Below, one piece after another: positions 1 to 11,184 of a stretch of DNA of 64,000 bases; within the stretch, counting starts at the first letter, position 1, and each line of letters begins with the position of its first letter. The notes below the pieces were generated by a model that was not told the origin of the DNA, made no database searches, and was given only the letters and a program-made list of their open reading frames with translations. The position numbers and the translations under genes are program-made. Origin of the DNA: Micrasema longulum (lineage: Eukaryota; Arthropoda; Insecta; Trichoptera; Brachycentridae); contig JAGVSM010000520.1 in NCBI GenBank assembly GCA_022494885.1, positions 1-64,000 on the forward strand. The letters run 5' to 3'.

Positions 1-883
1 TCACTTTCAATTTTTTAAAACTAATTTAGCAAAAAAATTATATTTCTTTACAATCAAACCGCGATAATAAGAAAACAGAAATTTTAAAAGCTGTTTTAAA
101 TTCTTAATTTGTGATCAACCAAAAACAAGCCGTCAGTATATTAACCTCATTCTAGTTTCTCTGTATGACAGTGAAGAAATGCAGTGTTAGTTCCAAATTA
201 GGACCGCAGTCATACTTCCCAGATCCCGCATCAAAAGAGAGAAAAATGTAGTAATACAAACAAAATAAACAATTACATAAAACTCATATAGATCAAGAAA
301 AAATTAATAGAATTCGCCCAATACAAACCCAATCAAAGAACGAAAGAAAAACTATTCGTATTTTAAAGTATACAGTACATCAAATTATCAAGTTCTAATA
401 CAGACCCTAACATGACTCCATCGAACTCACGCGAAATTCCCTTTCGTCATAACACCACATCTCTAACAAAACCCTAATTATTGTCCTAATACCAGCATTG
501 GGTACGATCCTGTGCAAAAACCATAATCCTAACCCTTAGGTGTATGTAAATAGGTAAGTTCGGTACTGCTACTGTCGTGCAATCCCTAAAACCGCCGTAA
601 GTCATAAAATCCACATTCGAGAAAAACGCAAAACTTTTTTCCAACACAGGTAAATCGCAATGATTTTGATAAAAAGTTTTTATTTTATTATTTCATTAAA
701 CGGCTATCGTGACAATTAATTGCGAGAAAAAAGCTCGTCATATTAGGTCATTAAAAAAAGTTTTTATAATCGCATTAGGTACTTTGACAAGACAAAAAAT
801 TGCCCGAAGCTAGTTAAAATGCAGTTTTAAAACTTGGTACTGCAAAAAAATGCTACTTTTAGTGAATTCTAGTTCAATACGTC
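1..883. other. AT-rich intergenic or intronic stretch, no gene seen
   Basis: No open frame of note and no recognisable repeat head or tail. Homopolymer A and T runs dominate. If the TMTC exon at 13470-13655 belongs to a gene running leftwards, this stretch is part of its first intron, which is inference only. Confidence 0.5.
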
Positions 884-1130
884 TAACTTAAGCTAGGGTT
901 TCCTAGGACAGCGGTGCCCGTATCTTAACGGCCGTAGTGAACGGTGATGCGGTGGACAGCCGTCGTAGTGGTGACTAGAGAGTGGTTTTATTTTTTAACG
1001 GTGTTATCAACACCATTTTTATAGGAAACCACTCTTTAGTCACCGTTACGACGGCTGTCAACCGCATTAATGTTCACTACGGCCGTTAAAATACGGGCAC
1101 CGCTGTCCTAGGAAACCCGAGCTTAATTAA
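884..1130. repeat. Long near-perfect palindrome (hairpin MITE or foldback element)
   Basis: The two halves are inverted copies of each other with only a handful of mismatches. The left arm starts TTAAGCTAGGGTTTCCTAGG, and the right arm read in reverse starts TTAAGCTCGGGTTTCCTAGG. Both then run through AGCGGTGCCCGTAT and CGGCCGTAGTGAAC to a centre near 1005 (GTGTTATCAACAC). Each arm is about 115 bp, so the single strand folds almost end to end. The outer edges lie in TTAA, which could be a piggyBac-like target duplication, but the palindrome itself also explains that motif. It encodes nothing. It is locally GC-richer than its flanks. Confidence 0.85.
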
Positions 1131-1350
1131 AAATAAGATAAGTTATTTTTTGTTTTGTACACCATTTTGTGGAAAGGACCTAAATTATATTGTTATGGTA
1201 TTTGTTACAATAAATATAGTGTAAAGTTTCCGCAAACCGAGTTTTGTAAAATTTCCATTGAAAATAAATGTAAAAATGCCATTCTTCAATAAAAAATGAT
1301 ACAAGCACCATCTATGAATAAATAGTTTTATATTTTCGTTTAGAATCACC

Positions 1351-1592
1351 TTAAGGTTGTGTAGTCAGCCGGACTTCAAAAAATCATCAAAATTATTTTA
1401 AAACAGGATGAAATTATTATAGAAAAGAATAAAGTGATTCTTAACAATTTACTGCCGTAATATAAGCATAAAATAATATAAACCATACATTATGACACAA
1501 CACACATCCGAGTTTTACTAGGGCTGACTGTTTTCTGCAAAATACACATCTTAGGTTGTGTAGTCAGCCCGACTTTAAAAATCATTAAATCT
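1351..1592 (+). repeat. Pair of short direct repeats about 200 bp apart
   Basis: A block of about 42 bp containing GGTTGTGTAGTCAGCC and then GACTT(C/T)AAAAA occurs at about 1351-1397 and again at about 1551-1592. A related GGCTGACTGTTTTCTGCA segment follows at 1522, and GGCTGGCTGCTTTCTGCA at about 1750. This may be an old tandem duplication or the two ends of one unclassified element. There is no coding content. Confidence 0.5.
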
Positions 1593-1778
1593 TGTAATAT
1601 ACATAATTAAAAAAAAATTGTCTTATAAAAAAACGAATGCATGCATTAGGTATTAATAGTTTGTCAAAGTAAGAAACATCTTAATTGTTTGTAGATTTGA
1701 TTATTCAGTCTTTTCACAAAAGTGCGATTATCCCAGTTCCACTTTTCTATGGCTGGCTGCTTTCTGCATAACTACATT

Positions 1779-1985
1779 CAATTTATCTTCAACTATATCA
1801 TCATAGTGAAGGTGTGTCGCTCCAGTGCGCATATATGTGTACGCGTCCCCTTGGTACATATTGATGTACCTACCCAAAACTAGATACAGGGTCGGCAGTG
1901 TAACTTCGCGATCGATCGAAAGATTTTATCTTCCACTATACCGTCATAGTGAAGGTATAACTACCATATCTTCTGATTGTAATTG
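1779..1985 (+). repeat. Interspersed repeat R4, copy 1
   Basis: Two subrepeats of the form ATCTTC(A/C)ACTATA(T/C)C(A/G)TCATAGTGAAGGT flank a core that includes GATGTACCTACCCAAA and GGGTCGGCAGT. The same arrangement returns at about 7190-7505 and, in reverse, at about 26520-26715. The subrepeat is nearly self-complementary around TCACTATGACGTCATAGTGA, suggesting an element bounded by inverted ends. It is non-coding and not assigned to a known family. Confidence 0.55.
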
Positions 1986-2449
1986 CCCCCCAGGATTTCA
2001 TTAATAACGCTTGACATAAAGTTTTTTTTTGTAACTAATACCAATACGAATAACTTATAAGCATTAGTAACTACACGTACGCACGCAGCTATATTTTAGT
2101 AAGTGAACATTTTATTTTATCGGGTATAAATAGTTATGCCAGGTTGATAAGTACGGCTCCAAATGTTTGTTTCGTTTGAATTCCTCGGCATAAACTTGGG
2201 TCAAATTGTTTTATTGTACTTTTTCAATTATTAAAATACGTTAATAAGATAAAAGTTGGGGCCAAATAAAAAACGTTTCAGGAACATATTCCGACATTGA
2301 GTTTTCGGGTGATTTTAAAACAAGGTAAATATTTGTCTAGCGATGATTAGAACATCGAGAATCTAATTAAAATGTTTAATTACGAAAATAATGAAGAAGG
2401 AAAATTTTCCCTCGAGAACAGAATTTAAAGGGACGTGAAAATATAATCG

Positions 2450-3260
2450 AGGCTTTAGGGCGCCTCGTGCCTACGTTTAACAAAGCAGTTGTAATAAGAG
2501 GCGAGATTGACGCGAACGTAACTTGAAACCGCGAGCATCGGAATGACGTCAGCGACGGTCTACCCCACTAAACGCCGAGTTAGGTGGGTAGGATGCCCTG
2601 CGCTTTCATTATAAATAACAGGCCGCCACCTCTTCGCCTCGGGTTAACTAACTACCGGGACTTAATACAAGAGCCTCCGCCAGACATTAATTATGCGGAC
2701 TGATATCTCTCCGAAGAGGACCGACAGGATTCCGTCTTCGCCATTTTGTCGAATAGCGTCTATCCGGGACCCGGGCAGAGCAGTCTATAAAGTCGTCCGG
2801 GTCAGTAGCGAAAAGGAATGTTAATCGTTCGCTCACCACCGACGGAAGAACTAGGTCCTCGATCACTTTTAGCGAGTGCGCCGAGTGCCTTTAATGGTTT
2901 GTTTAATTATCCGTGCGGAGTTGAGGCTGTTAGAGCAATATGGCGGAAGATTGGCCGTGGCGGTTGCAGCGCAGCTAATCCGTACGTCGGTCCCAGCGGG
3001 GAATATTCCGAGTGATGATATTTCGTCAAATCATATGGGATTTATTAATTAATTTCGACTTTATTGTGCACTTTGGGGGCTGATGGGGCGACAGACGGGG
3101 ATGTCGGATGGAATATTGATCACTGCCGTAGTGGGTACAGGGTTATTCAATGTAGATTAGAATAACACAGCAGCCTGCCATGGCGGCGCTTATGTGGATA
3201 TTAATTAACGAGCGAATGGTAATCGGAGAGAAGATTTATCTGAGGCGTATTTCGGGTACA
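2450..3260. promoter_or_regulatory. GC-rich block, candidate enhancer or promoter
   Basis: This 800-bp block stands out from AT-rich flanks by its CpG and GC content. It contains a TATA-like CATTATAAATAAC near 2610, homeodomain-type TTAATTAA sites near 3048 and 3203, and sites matching the YY1/Pho core (CCGCCATNTTG): TCGCCATTTTG near 2738, the reverse of CAATATGGCGGAAG near 2936, and GCCATGGCGGCG near 3178. A 65-codon frame at 2818-3015 has no recognisable domain and is probably chance in GC-rich sequence. The regulatory role is inferred from composition and motifs only. Confidence 0.4.
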
Positions 3261-4588
3261 TCAACAGACTAAAATAGAATACCAAACTAAGTTACAGCAA
3301 TTACTTAACTAAGTGCTTAATATATAAAATATCCCAGAACGACGCGGTGTACATTGATATATACATATATGTTTTAATTATACCTCAGTGGCGGTGTATG
3401 GGTAAGATAAATAATTGGTTTAACTAACACAGTTTCTATACAGATGGATGATATCGTCGGTGATATAGCATTACCGCGTAACGAGTTTTTTTTTTAAAGA
3501 CTATGGTTTATTGCAATAAATTCGTTATAGGGACTACGAGCCGTTTAGTTCAGTTCAGTGCCGAAAAACGGCGTTTATCATAGTAAATACTGCAATATGT
3601 TCTGTATGCAAAACAGTGAAAAGGGGTACAATTAGACGTAGTACAATGAAGTAATATTAAATTACAAGCAAACAATAACCAATACTATTTTGAATATCAT
3701 AAACTTTTCTGCTCACACAAATTTAAAATACACATTTGGTCATGATATTCACAATTACAATACGCGTTACTCAGGGAATCTTCATGTGTCTAAGTTTCGC
3801 TGAACAAAGTTCGGCAGTAGGTCTTTGGAAAATATTGGCCATTCCGAATGTAATAAACTGCCCGATGAGCTAAAACACGAAAAATCGAATAAAAAATCCA
3901 GAAGTGTCGCAAAAAAAAATATATTACTGAAATCTTTTTGATAGTGACAGTTATTAATGTAATTTATATAGATGGTGTAAAGTACTGTGTTTTATTTTTC
4001 TTATACAATAATGTTTTTTTACTATTTCGGATGTATTGACTATGATATTATGTATTATCACAAAAATGTTTTTTTTAATGTACGGTCCCAAATGAGTTTC
4101 TTTAATTATTCCTGGGAGTATAAAACGTAGTTTTTGTATTATATAAATTACACACTATCTATCAGTATATCCTTACTAAGTATAGTAAATACCTGATGTA
4201 GGCAGCATTGATTTATTTTGATATAATGCAGCATATTTAGTATTAGTAAAGCATAAAAATGATTTTAATATGGAAATCCTATATGTGATGAAATAATATG
4301 TAAAAATATGAAAATCTTACAACTATTTCTATTTTTACTCTAGACAATTATAGTTTTTTTAAGACTCCAGCGGTATTTTTGTTTGATTAAAATCGTAAGA
4401 AATGTTTTAACAGAACGCTTTTTAGGTTCTCCTTCCAAAAAATTTAATGAACAGTTACGCGTTATTACAATATCACCGGATTCAGTGGTGTTTTTTTTAT
4501 TTTTTTTAATTTAAATCTTAAAGTAGGGCACACATATCATACATATTGTTATGTGTGTTCTAATAATAACATTGCAAATATATTTAAT
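3261..4588. other. AT-rich stretch, nothing recognised
   Basis: No gene, RNA or repeat signature could be supported. Long T and A runs occur at 3486, 3910 and 4490. Confidence 0.5.
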
Positions 4589-5172
4589 TTATAAATTGTT
4601 TATCACATATGTCTTGACCATTATTTTAAATTTTGATATGTTTTTTTCTTCATAAATATTTTTTTCCATTTCGTAATACCTTTTAATTGTTTTAAATAAA
4701 ATTGAATTTTGTGACTTTGCCTTTTTCCTAAATGGAAGTCTAATTTTGTTCTTTTCTCTAGTATTGTGATCGTGTTCATGCTGGTTCCGATCAATTTTTT
4801 TCCAAAATTCTGTTTTTTTATTAGAGTTTATAATTTTACGAACAAATATCATTGTATTGTAAAATATTCTTTGTTTATATGTTAATAATTTCATTTAATT
4901 TACCATCGACTTTACCCTCGTATATCTGTTTTTTTTCAAAACGATTCTAAAGGCTTTATTTTGCAATACAGTTAGTTTATCTATGTTTTCTTTGTTTGAT
5001 AAAAATAAAATGCTACTACAGTAGTTAACGTGTGGTTCAATAATTGCTTTGTAAATAGTTTTGCAAGAGTCCTTATCAATAAATCTTCTGATCCTTCCCA
5101 AAATTGATATTTTTTTGCAATCTTATTTATTACCATCTTAGCGTTTTGGTGAAATGTAAGTTTTGAATCCAA
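4589..5172 (-). pseudogene. LINE reverse-transcriptase C-terminal remnant, family A
   Basis: Three minus-strand frames in series form one broken non-LTR retrotransposon C-terminus. 5172-4981 begins with the thumb-type SKLTFHQN. 5101-4895 carries IEPHVNYCSSILFLSN and VLQNKAFRIVLKKNR. 4894-4589 carries HNTREKNKIRLPF and ends NISKFKIMVKTYVINNL. There is a frameshift near 5100 and a stop between MVN and MKLL. A second copy of the same family lies at 56811-57303, where the aligned text is LPHIDYCSTILFLAN and LQNKAMRIVLKKN. The element is 5'-truncated and lacks the polymerase palm. Which LINE clade it belongs to is uncertain. Confidence 0.8.
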
Positions 5173-5236
5173 TGTTTAGGATTGGGATTACACTGGAATC
5201 TTGTCTTACACGGTTTTGAAATAATACGGTGCAAAA

Positions 5237-5346
5237 ATTAAATAAAAATATTATTTTAATAATGATTTGACAGAGCGTATAAGTGATAGTAAAATTAAAT
5301 AAAATATTATTTTAACAATAGTTTAACAGAGCGTTTTAGTAATATA
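5237..5346. repeat. Two-copy tandem duplication, about 56-bp unit
   Basis: The block AATATTATTTTAA(T/C)AAT followed by GATTTGACAGAGCG or AGTTTAACAGAGCG occurs twice, 56 bp apart. It lies just past the 5' end of the LINE remnant. It is low-complexity and non-coding. Confidence 0.6.
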
Positions 5347-5780
5347 ATGTACTATTCGTTTGATTTAAGTTATTTATTGGCAACAAATGTTTTCAATAAC
5401 TTTGTCCCACTCTGTTTCATTGCAATATTGTATCTTTTTCGACGTTTTTTTTTAATTTACCTAAACTTGATAATATTTAGTTTTATATCAATTATCCTTA
5501 CGCTGTATAATATTTCCGAGTCTGAAAAAGACCATAAGACGAAGAAAGCGCTAATTGGTCAAATAAATAAGTGAAAGTTTACCAAGTATTTTTAATTGGT
5601 AACTTATATTTAAATATAAGTTATTATAATAGCATTATACTATTCGTTATTGAAATGCCCTACATCGCTCTTTTACTCACTTGGCATAAAATAATATTTA
5701 TGATGGTGAATAATCTTTGATACGATTTTTCAAATTATTTTCATGTCATTTTATAATTGAGAAAAAAAATAGAGATAAAT

Positions 5781-6046
5781 CACCATCCTCACCATTCCCT
5801 TTCCGCACCTAATGGTTCATAGGGTACTGCATTGGTACACCGATCAAAGTGTCTTGATCATTTTTGTTACATGAAGGTAAGATGATCAGTCTTACGTTTC
5901 AGGTACCAGTCCAAGGACTATGAAATATTCTAGTGTAAAAACACCTTTTAAAATAAATATTTCATGACAACCATATCGGGATTCGGACCCTAGACCTCTT
6001 GCATGGTAGGCAAACGCGCTGACCGTTACACCACCGAGGCCGAGGA
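5781..6046 (-). repeat. tRNA-derived SINE, family 1
   Basis: Read on the minus strand, it starts with a tRNA-like head carrying an A box (TGGTGTAACGG) and a B-box relic (GGTCCGAATCC). The body contains TGAAATATTTATTTTAAAAG, CTGGTACCTGAAACGTAAG and ATGGTTCATTAGG-like sequence, and it ends in GGAAAGGGAATGGTGAGGATG. The anticodon-arm text TTTGCCTACCATGCAAG resembles tRNA-Gly, as an inference from sequence alone. Other copies lie at 42455, 50255, 53848, 55735 and 23756. Such elements are transcribed by RNA polymerase III and mobilised by LINE machinery. Confidence 0.88.
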
Positions 6047-6639
6047 ATAAATAGTTAACGATTTCATTTCATTGAAATCTCGAATTTATTTTTATGTAAG
6101 GAACGGTAAAAAGCAGTTCCAGTGTAAATCGAAAAGAAAAAAAACCGTATTTAATGGAATACAATAAATTTGAAACTATGTTATAACGTGATGTGCTTGT
6201 TAACATAATACGTAAGCTATATTACAGAAACATACGAAGAAAGACAGAGTATCCGTTAAAAATTAGTTTTAAAGTAAAAAAACACATGATTTCGAAGACT
6301 CAAAGGAAATTTAAAAAACTGAGAATTTAGTATTAACACTTGCGTTATTATGTTATAAAGTTGCAGGGATGTCAATACAATGTTATTAAGGTGGCGTCTT
6401 TGTTAAAATATCGCCGCCTCGTTTTTGGTCATGTAATTTTGAAGCTCTCAGTGCCTTGATTATGAACGCTATCTTCATCTGTATATATCGAAACGGTATA
6501 CTCAACTTCTGTACTATCTGTATCTTACGTCGGTATGTTCTACCTACTTATCATATAGACATCATATGATTGAAACAAGCCAATGGCATGACCGCAAACA
6601 ATTAGTCCGCGTTCCTTACGCCATTAACATTAAAAATAG

Positions 6640-6850
6640 TTCTCATTTATATTTTAAATAGGCTTCTGCAATAAAAAGTGCTGTTATAAACTCCAATAAA
6701 TCCCAATTCAAGCAAAAAATGCTCGCTTGAACATGAATTTTGTACGACTTCTGGAAATCACCTAGACGGTATGCTTAACGATCGTCTGTATGTATCTACC
6801 GATCGACTGCAAAGCCGGCTCCTTTAACGTCTCGATACATACACTCGGAA
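6640..6850 (+). repeat. Possible R4-related fragment
   Basis: AATAGGCTTCTGCAATAAAA and AAAAGTGCTG, followed by a clause with GCTCGCTTGAACA and GTATGTATCTACCGATCG, parallel the order of blocks at 7050-7230 (AATAGGCTTTTAAG, AAAGTGCCAACC, GCTCGGTGGAACA, TGATGTACTTACATC). The match is diverged. It is probably a second, older copy of the R4 left half. Confidence 0.4.
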
Positions 6851-7039
6851 AGATTGTAAAACAGATGGAAAAATTTTAATTTAATTTACAATGGTAACTT
6901 CCTTACGCCTAGATACTCTTATATGTTAATAGGACAGAACCTAGCGACAATTTTTTTACATCTAGGCGTTCTTTTTATTAAAGTGACAGTACAGTTATGT
7001 CGGAATTTAATTCAAATTCAAAACTTACTTATTTCTCTA

Positions 7040-7505
7040 TCATATTTTTAATAGGCTTTTAAGAAAAAAAGTGCCAACCTCAAAACGATTAAAATTTTTA
7101 ATAAATCATAACTAAAGGAAAAATAGCTCGGTGGAACAACATTTTTGACACTTTTAATGCGTAGATAAACGTATCGAGAGGTTCTAGACCCGTCGGTATA
7201 AAATGATGTACTTACATCAAAACTTGATGGTTAGGGTATCGGTACTATACTTTTGTAGTCGGTCGGGAGACTTTTATTTTCAACTATGACTTCATACTGA
7301 AGCTATGTCATTTTAGAGCGTAAATATTTGTACCGTGCGCTTCTTCTTGATTCATATCGATGTACCTACCCAAAGCTTGAAGGTGGGGGGGTCGGTAGTA
7401 TATCTTTATAATCGCTAGAGGGAATTTATCTTCAACTATACCGTCAAGGTGAAGGTATGACGTCTCTATCTTCCCATCATAATCGAGGGCCTGGTCTCTG
7501 TATCA
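7040..7505 (+). repeat. Interspersed repeat R4, copy 2 (longest)
   Basis: Contains the left half (AATAGGCTTTTAAG, GCTCGGTGGAACAACATTTT) and the right half (GATGTACCTACCCAAAGC, GGTCGGTAGTATATCTTT, ATCTTCAACTATACCGTCA, GTGAAGGTATGACG). Part of this is repeated in reverse at 26460-26715. It is non-coding, with an unknown mobilisation mechanism. The symmetrical CACTATGACGTCATAGTG-type ends suggest a DNA element. Confidence 0.55.
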
Positions 7506-8412
7506 CGTAGGTATAAGGTTTCGTTCACAGTTGAACTTTCTCCGTGACTTGGCAGAATTGTTCTACGGCTTCCTTAAATAAAATGTAACGGTACACCTGC
7601 GGATTTAATTACATGGTAAAGTAAATAGGTACTGGATTACTGAGTTCGCCGACAATATCACCGATAATTCATTCATCTGCGTTCGGTTTAGTGACATTTA
7701 AGGAAATTGGATTCATCGGTAAATATCTGTGGCTCGGGAGGCGAGGCGCAGCGCGAGACTTGATTAAATGAACGATAAATGAACTAACCAATTAGGCTTT
7801 TAACAGAAACAATCCGACAAATAAGACAGTTGAAGCGTTATGCTAGCAGCAAAATAAATTTACGTTATTGAATTGTGCAATATCTTTTATATTGTCATTT
7901 ACATTTTATTATTTTATTTTTATAGTTATATTTATTTTAGTTTATGGTTTCTCTATAAATTTATTCACTTTTATAACGAGCTTCTTCTCGGACATATCAA
8001 ACAAAAATATTGTCAACAGTTGAGAAAAGACTCTTCAATTGTTTAAAAACGTCATTTTCGAAATAAAAATGTACGTAATAAAATCCAAATGGGGGACAAA
8101 CTTATTACCGATGCCGCTAGGCGTTGGGATCGGTTAACGTTTATGATACGTTTAGTGTCTAAGTACCTAAGTGGTGTTTTTGCCGAAAACATTGACAAAG
8201 AATTACACATATGGTTGAAATTGCACGTAAAAAAATCAAGCTTTGTAAACTTTGTAAGCACAGGCTCGGCACCTCATTACAATTTACAACTTATTTTGTA
8301 GTTTATGAATGACATCCTTATTTCGGAAGTTTTTACAATGTTTTTTTTTATTGTTCTATAGTCAATGCATAATAAACATTATGAGTGAGTGGTAACCCTT
8401 GAATTATAAACA
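7506..8412. other. No gene supported
   Basis: A 70-codon frame at 8089-8301 (plus) starts MGDKLITDAARRWDRL and has a balanced composition, but no recognisable domain and no clear splice context. It immediately precedes the pogo-like fragment at 8413, so it may be transposon-derived. The rest is AT-rich with no recognised feature. Confidence 0.4.
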
Positions 8413-8563
8413 TGACTGAGATGACAAGCAGAAGAGTTTCAATTTCGGAAAAATTGGCAATTATTTGTAAAATAGAACGTGGAGCAAATTACATAGGTTA
8501 AAGTGTGTAAAAAGTAAGGTTCTCCATCCTTATTACATTGTGAAAAAATACGAATGTTCATTT
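8413..8563 (+). pseudogene. Pogo/Tigger-type transposase N-terminal fragment
   Basis: From the ATG at about 8413 the frame reads MTSRRVSISEKLAIICKIER and then GANYIG before a stop. A shifted frame continues through VCK and VKKYECSF. The pattern (S/L)(I/L)xEKLxIIxxIExG followed by a VCK(K/R)YG-like helix is the first helix-turn-helix of CENP-B/pogo DNA-binding domains. The DDE catalytic domain is absent. At least one frameshift and two stops show it is dead. The assignment is by signature only. Confidence 0.5.
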
Positions 8564-9124
8564 ATCTAAATTTGAAATTTAGAAAGTGGTATGTTTGTAA
8601 GCATTTATAATAATTTTCAATAAGGACAATATGCGATGGCGATTGGATTTAAAAAACCTTTATCTGGTATAACGAGTAATGTTTATAATGAGCAAATTCA
8701 GTCGGCCCGTCTTCCCCGTAATAACCAAGTTCGACAGTATTTTTAAAGTTTATTTTCATCTAGTTATTATAAAAATTAAACACTGAACAGTTCTCCCTGA
8801 AACATAAGCTCTGAAAATTCTCTTGCATTATTTTTGAATACTTTTTTCTATAGGCGCATAGTAGGTTTAATACAAAAAAAATAAATATTTTAAATAACTG
8901 TAAAAATATTTGACAAATAATAAACAAAAATAAAATAGATTGTTGAACTTTTGAGATGATTTTTTTAACCATTAAATTTGAATCTATTTTTTTAAATATA
9001 GGTGTTATTAATTTATATACCTATTATTATGATTTCTTTAGTACTCACACTAATAAATGACTTATAATATAAAAAAAAAAATAATATGATTTTTCATAGA
9101 TAATACATTTTAAGTATTTGTTGA
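8564..9124. other. AT-rich, nothing recognised
   Basis: Dominated by A and T runs. No open frame or repeat that I could match elsewhere in the window. Confidence 0.5.
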
Positions 9125-9550
9125 TTTTTTATGAAGAAATTTACAGCCTAATAGTATGTACATATTAGGACTGAATAAGTCCGTAAATAAATAATGATTA
9201 CAGATTTCTCTTGTTTGTATTGCCAATTTTTGATGAAGAAATTCACAACCTAATAGGATGTACATATTATGACTGAATAAGTGCGTAAATAAATAATTAT
9301 TACAGATTTCTCTAGTTTTAGACTAGGACTGAATAAGTCCGTAAATAAATAATGATTACACATTTCTCTTGTTTTTATTGCCAATTTTTGATAAAGAAAT
9401 TCACAGCCTAATAGTATGTACAATATGTACATAATATTAGGACTGAATAAGTCCGTAAATAAATAATTATTACAGATTTCTCTCGTTTGTAATTCCAATT
9501 TTCGATGAAGAAATTTACAGCCTAATAATATGTATATATTAGGACTGTAT
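9125..9550 (+). repeat. Satellite-like tandem array, units of about 101-114 bp
   Basis: The block GGACTGAATAAGTCCGTAAA, TAAATAAT(G/T)ATTACAGATTTC and TTCACAGCCTAATAGTATG recurs with anchors near 9171, 9273, 9329, 9443 and 9544. Spacings are 102, 56, 114 and 101 bp. One interior unit is about half length, pointing to unequal exchange or slippage. Minus-strand frames across it are artefacts of the repeat, since the same peptide block TREICNNYLFTDLFSP appears twice. Confidence 0.85.
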
Positions 9551-10516
9551 AATTTACATAAAAACGTTTTTTAAACGCGAAAAAGATTTAAAAAAAGGTT
9601 TTTTATAAGGACGGAAAATATTAATTAATTTTCGTCTACAATATACCGAATACTTATGCGTCAAATCAAATTATTATTGAAGCGAAACGGGCAATCAAGA
9701 CTTTAATGGAAGCAATATTAAGAGGATGGTTTGCAAACAACACGGTGAGTTATATTATTAAGGATAAACCAGAATCAGAAAGCAGAGGGTTAGACCCTCG
9801 AGTATTCTAAATGGGATTTAATATCCCAATTGAGCTGTAGTTTTAAATTGATATGACTGACGGGGCTTAATAATTCTGTAACGGCAAAAGTATGACTTGG
9901 TCTGATATTAATCTAAAAATAACAGTTAAACATTTAGCAATAAAATCTCACTAAAATATTTTGTTTAGTTTGAAACCTGCTAGCTTTATGCTATGAAAGT
10001 CAACTTTAAACATTTATTTTTTGGTGCACGTAAATTTTATATTTAGGCGCAAGTAAGATGCTATATCCTACTCGTTATTTCTTTCCTCTTTGGAGAAAAC
10101 AACACTTAAAGGGACAATTCAACAAAAAAATATTAATGCCTACACTACCTACTTATACAAATTCAGTCATTTTGAATTAGTATGACAATTTAAAGTGCTC
10201 TTTCATCAGTGTCGTTTTGTTGATTCATAAGCGAAACATAAACAATAAATGTAATACTTTAAAAACATTTATGTACATTCATAAAATAACAATTTTTCAC
10301 ATCTTTCTCATAGAATCTCGTAAAAATTTTATTCGGAAGCTGTTGAGATTTATACATTTTCTAGTTCGCCTTATTCAAAGAGTAAAACGAAAAATAATGT
10401 ACTAAAACTATAATAGGTAGTACTTAAGTACACAATTACAGTTTTAAGCATAAATATATTATTTATTTATTGAGTTGGCGTTTATCTTGTATAATTCCGT
10501 ATCAGAATCTTAATAG
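9551..10516. other. No gene supported
   Basis: A 62-codon frame at 10217-10405 is basic and AT-driven, with no domain. Nothing else recognised. Confidence 0.45.
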
Positions 10517-11050
10517 TATTCAAATCAATCACTGATTTGAGTCCACTAACGAGGAACTTTAGCTCTACGAGAAATAAGACATTTTATATAAAATGTTTTC
10601 TTACGCGCGATAAATATTAGAGCATTAAATTGAACGGCAAAGTTTCTCGAAAATGTACGAAAATTATTTTTTTTTCAAAATTAAAACTAACGACTTTGAA
10701 CGACGTCATTAGTTCATATGAATCAACCAATGATAAGAGAGCTGATAAAGATTTACGGTTTACTAACCGTCAACGGACCGATCGGCAGAACTGACCGAAA
10801 TAAATCGAAGAGAACTTGAGACGTCACACGCGGATTAATTTCAGAAATACAAAACTTAGCGCTGATAATACGATACGTAAGAATAAAATAAATGGCTTAG
10901 TTTAATAGTCTTAAAAAATAAAAATAAGTTTAAAAAACAACTGAACTTCCTCGTTGTATTTTTTTAATGCAGTAATAAGAAAAAATAATTGTCTGATTTT
11001 TGTTCTAAAAATAAAATGAGTAGACTCAAATCAGTGCTCGATTTAAATAT
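10517..11050. mobile_element. Non-autonomous DNA element (MITE), family M1, about 530 bp
   Basis: Terminal inverted sequences CACTGATTTGAGTCCACT (left, near 10533) and AGTAGACTCAAATCAGTG (right, near 11017) bound a non-coding interior. The same termini bound the shorter element at 29616-29937. The interior at 10684-10862 is about four-fifths identical to the reverse strand of 50738-50925, sharing CGGCAGAACTGACCGAAA and GACGTCATTAGTTCATATGA-type text. No transposase is encoded. The terminus does not identify a superfamily. Confidence 0.65.
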
Positions 11051-11184
11051 TAAGATTTTATAGATATTAGCTACTTAAATAACTGTTAAATTATTGACCT
11101 TAAAACACTGTATGTAATAAAGTTTTCTACGCAAAAATGTACCGAATACTTAATACTCATTATGTTATGATCCCCAGTCGCATA

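Noticed and set aside
884..1130. piggyBac transposon
   Set aside because: TTAA occurs at both edges, but the termini do not show the usual CCC(T/A) start and there is no transposase. The TTAA can be part of the palindrome itself.
2818..3015. 65-codon frame in the GC-rich block
   Set aside because: No domain, no splice context, and expected by chance in GC-rich DNA.
9250..9498. 82-codon minus frame with internal repeats
   Set aside because: Reads through the satellite-like array. The repeated peptide is an artefact.
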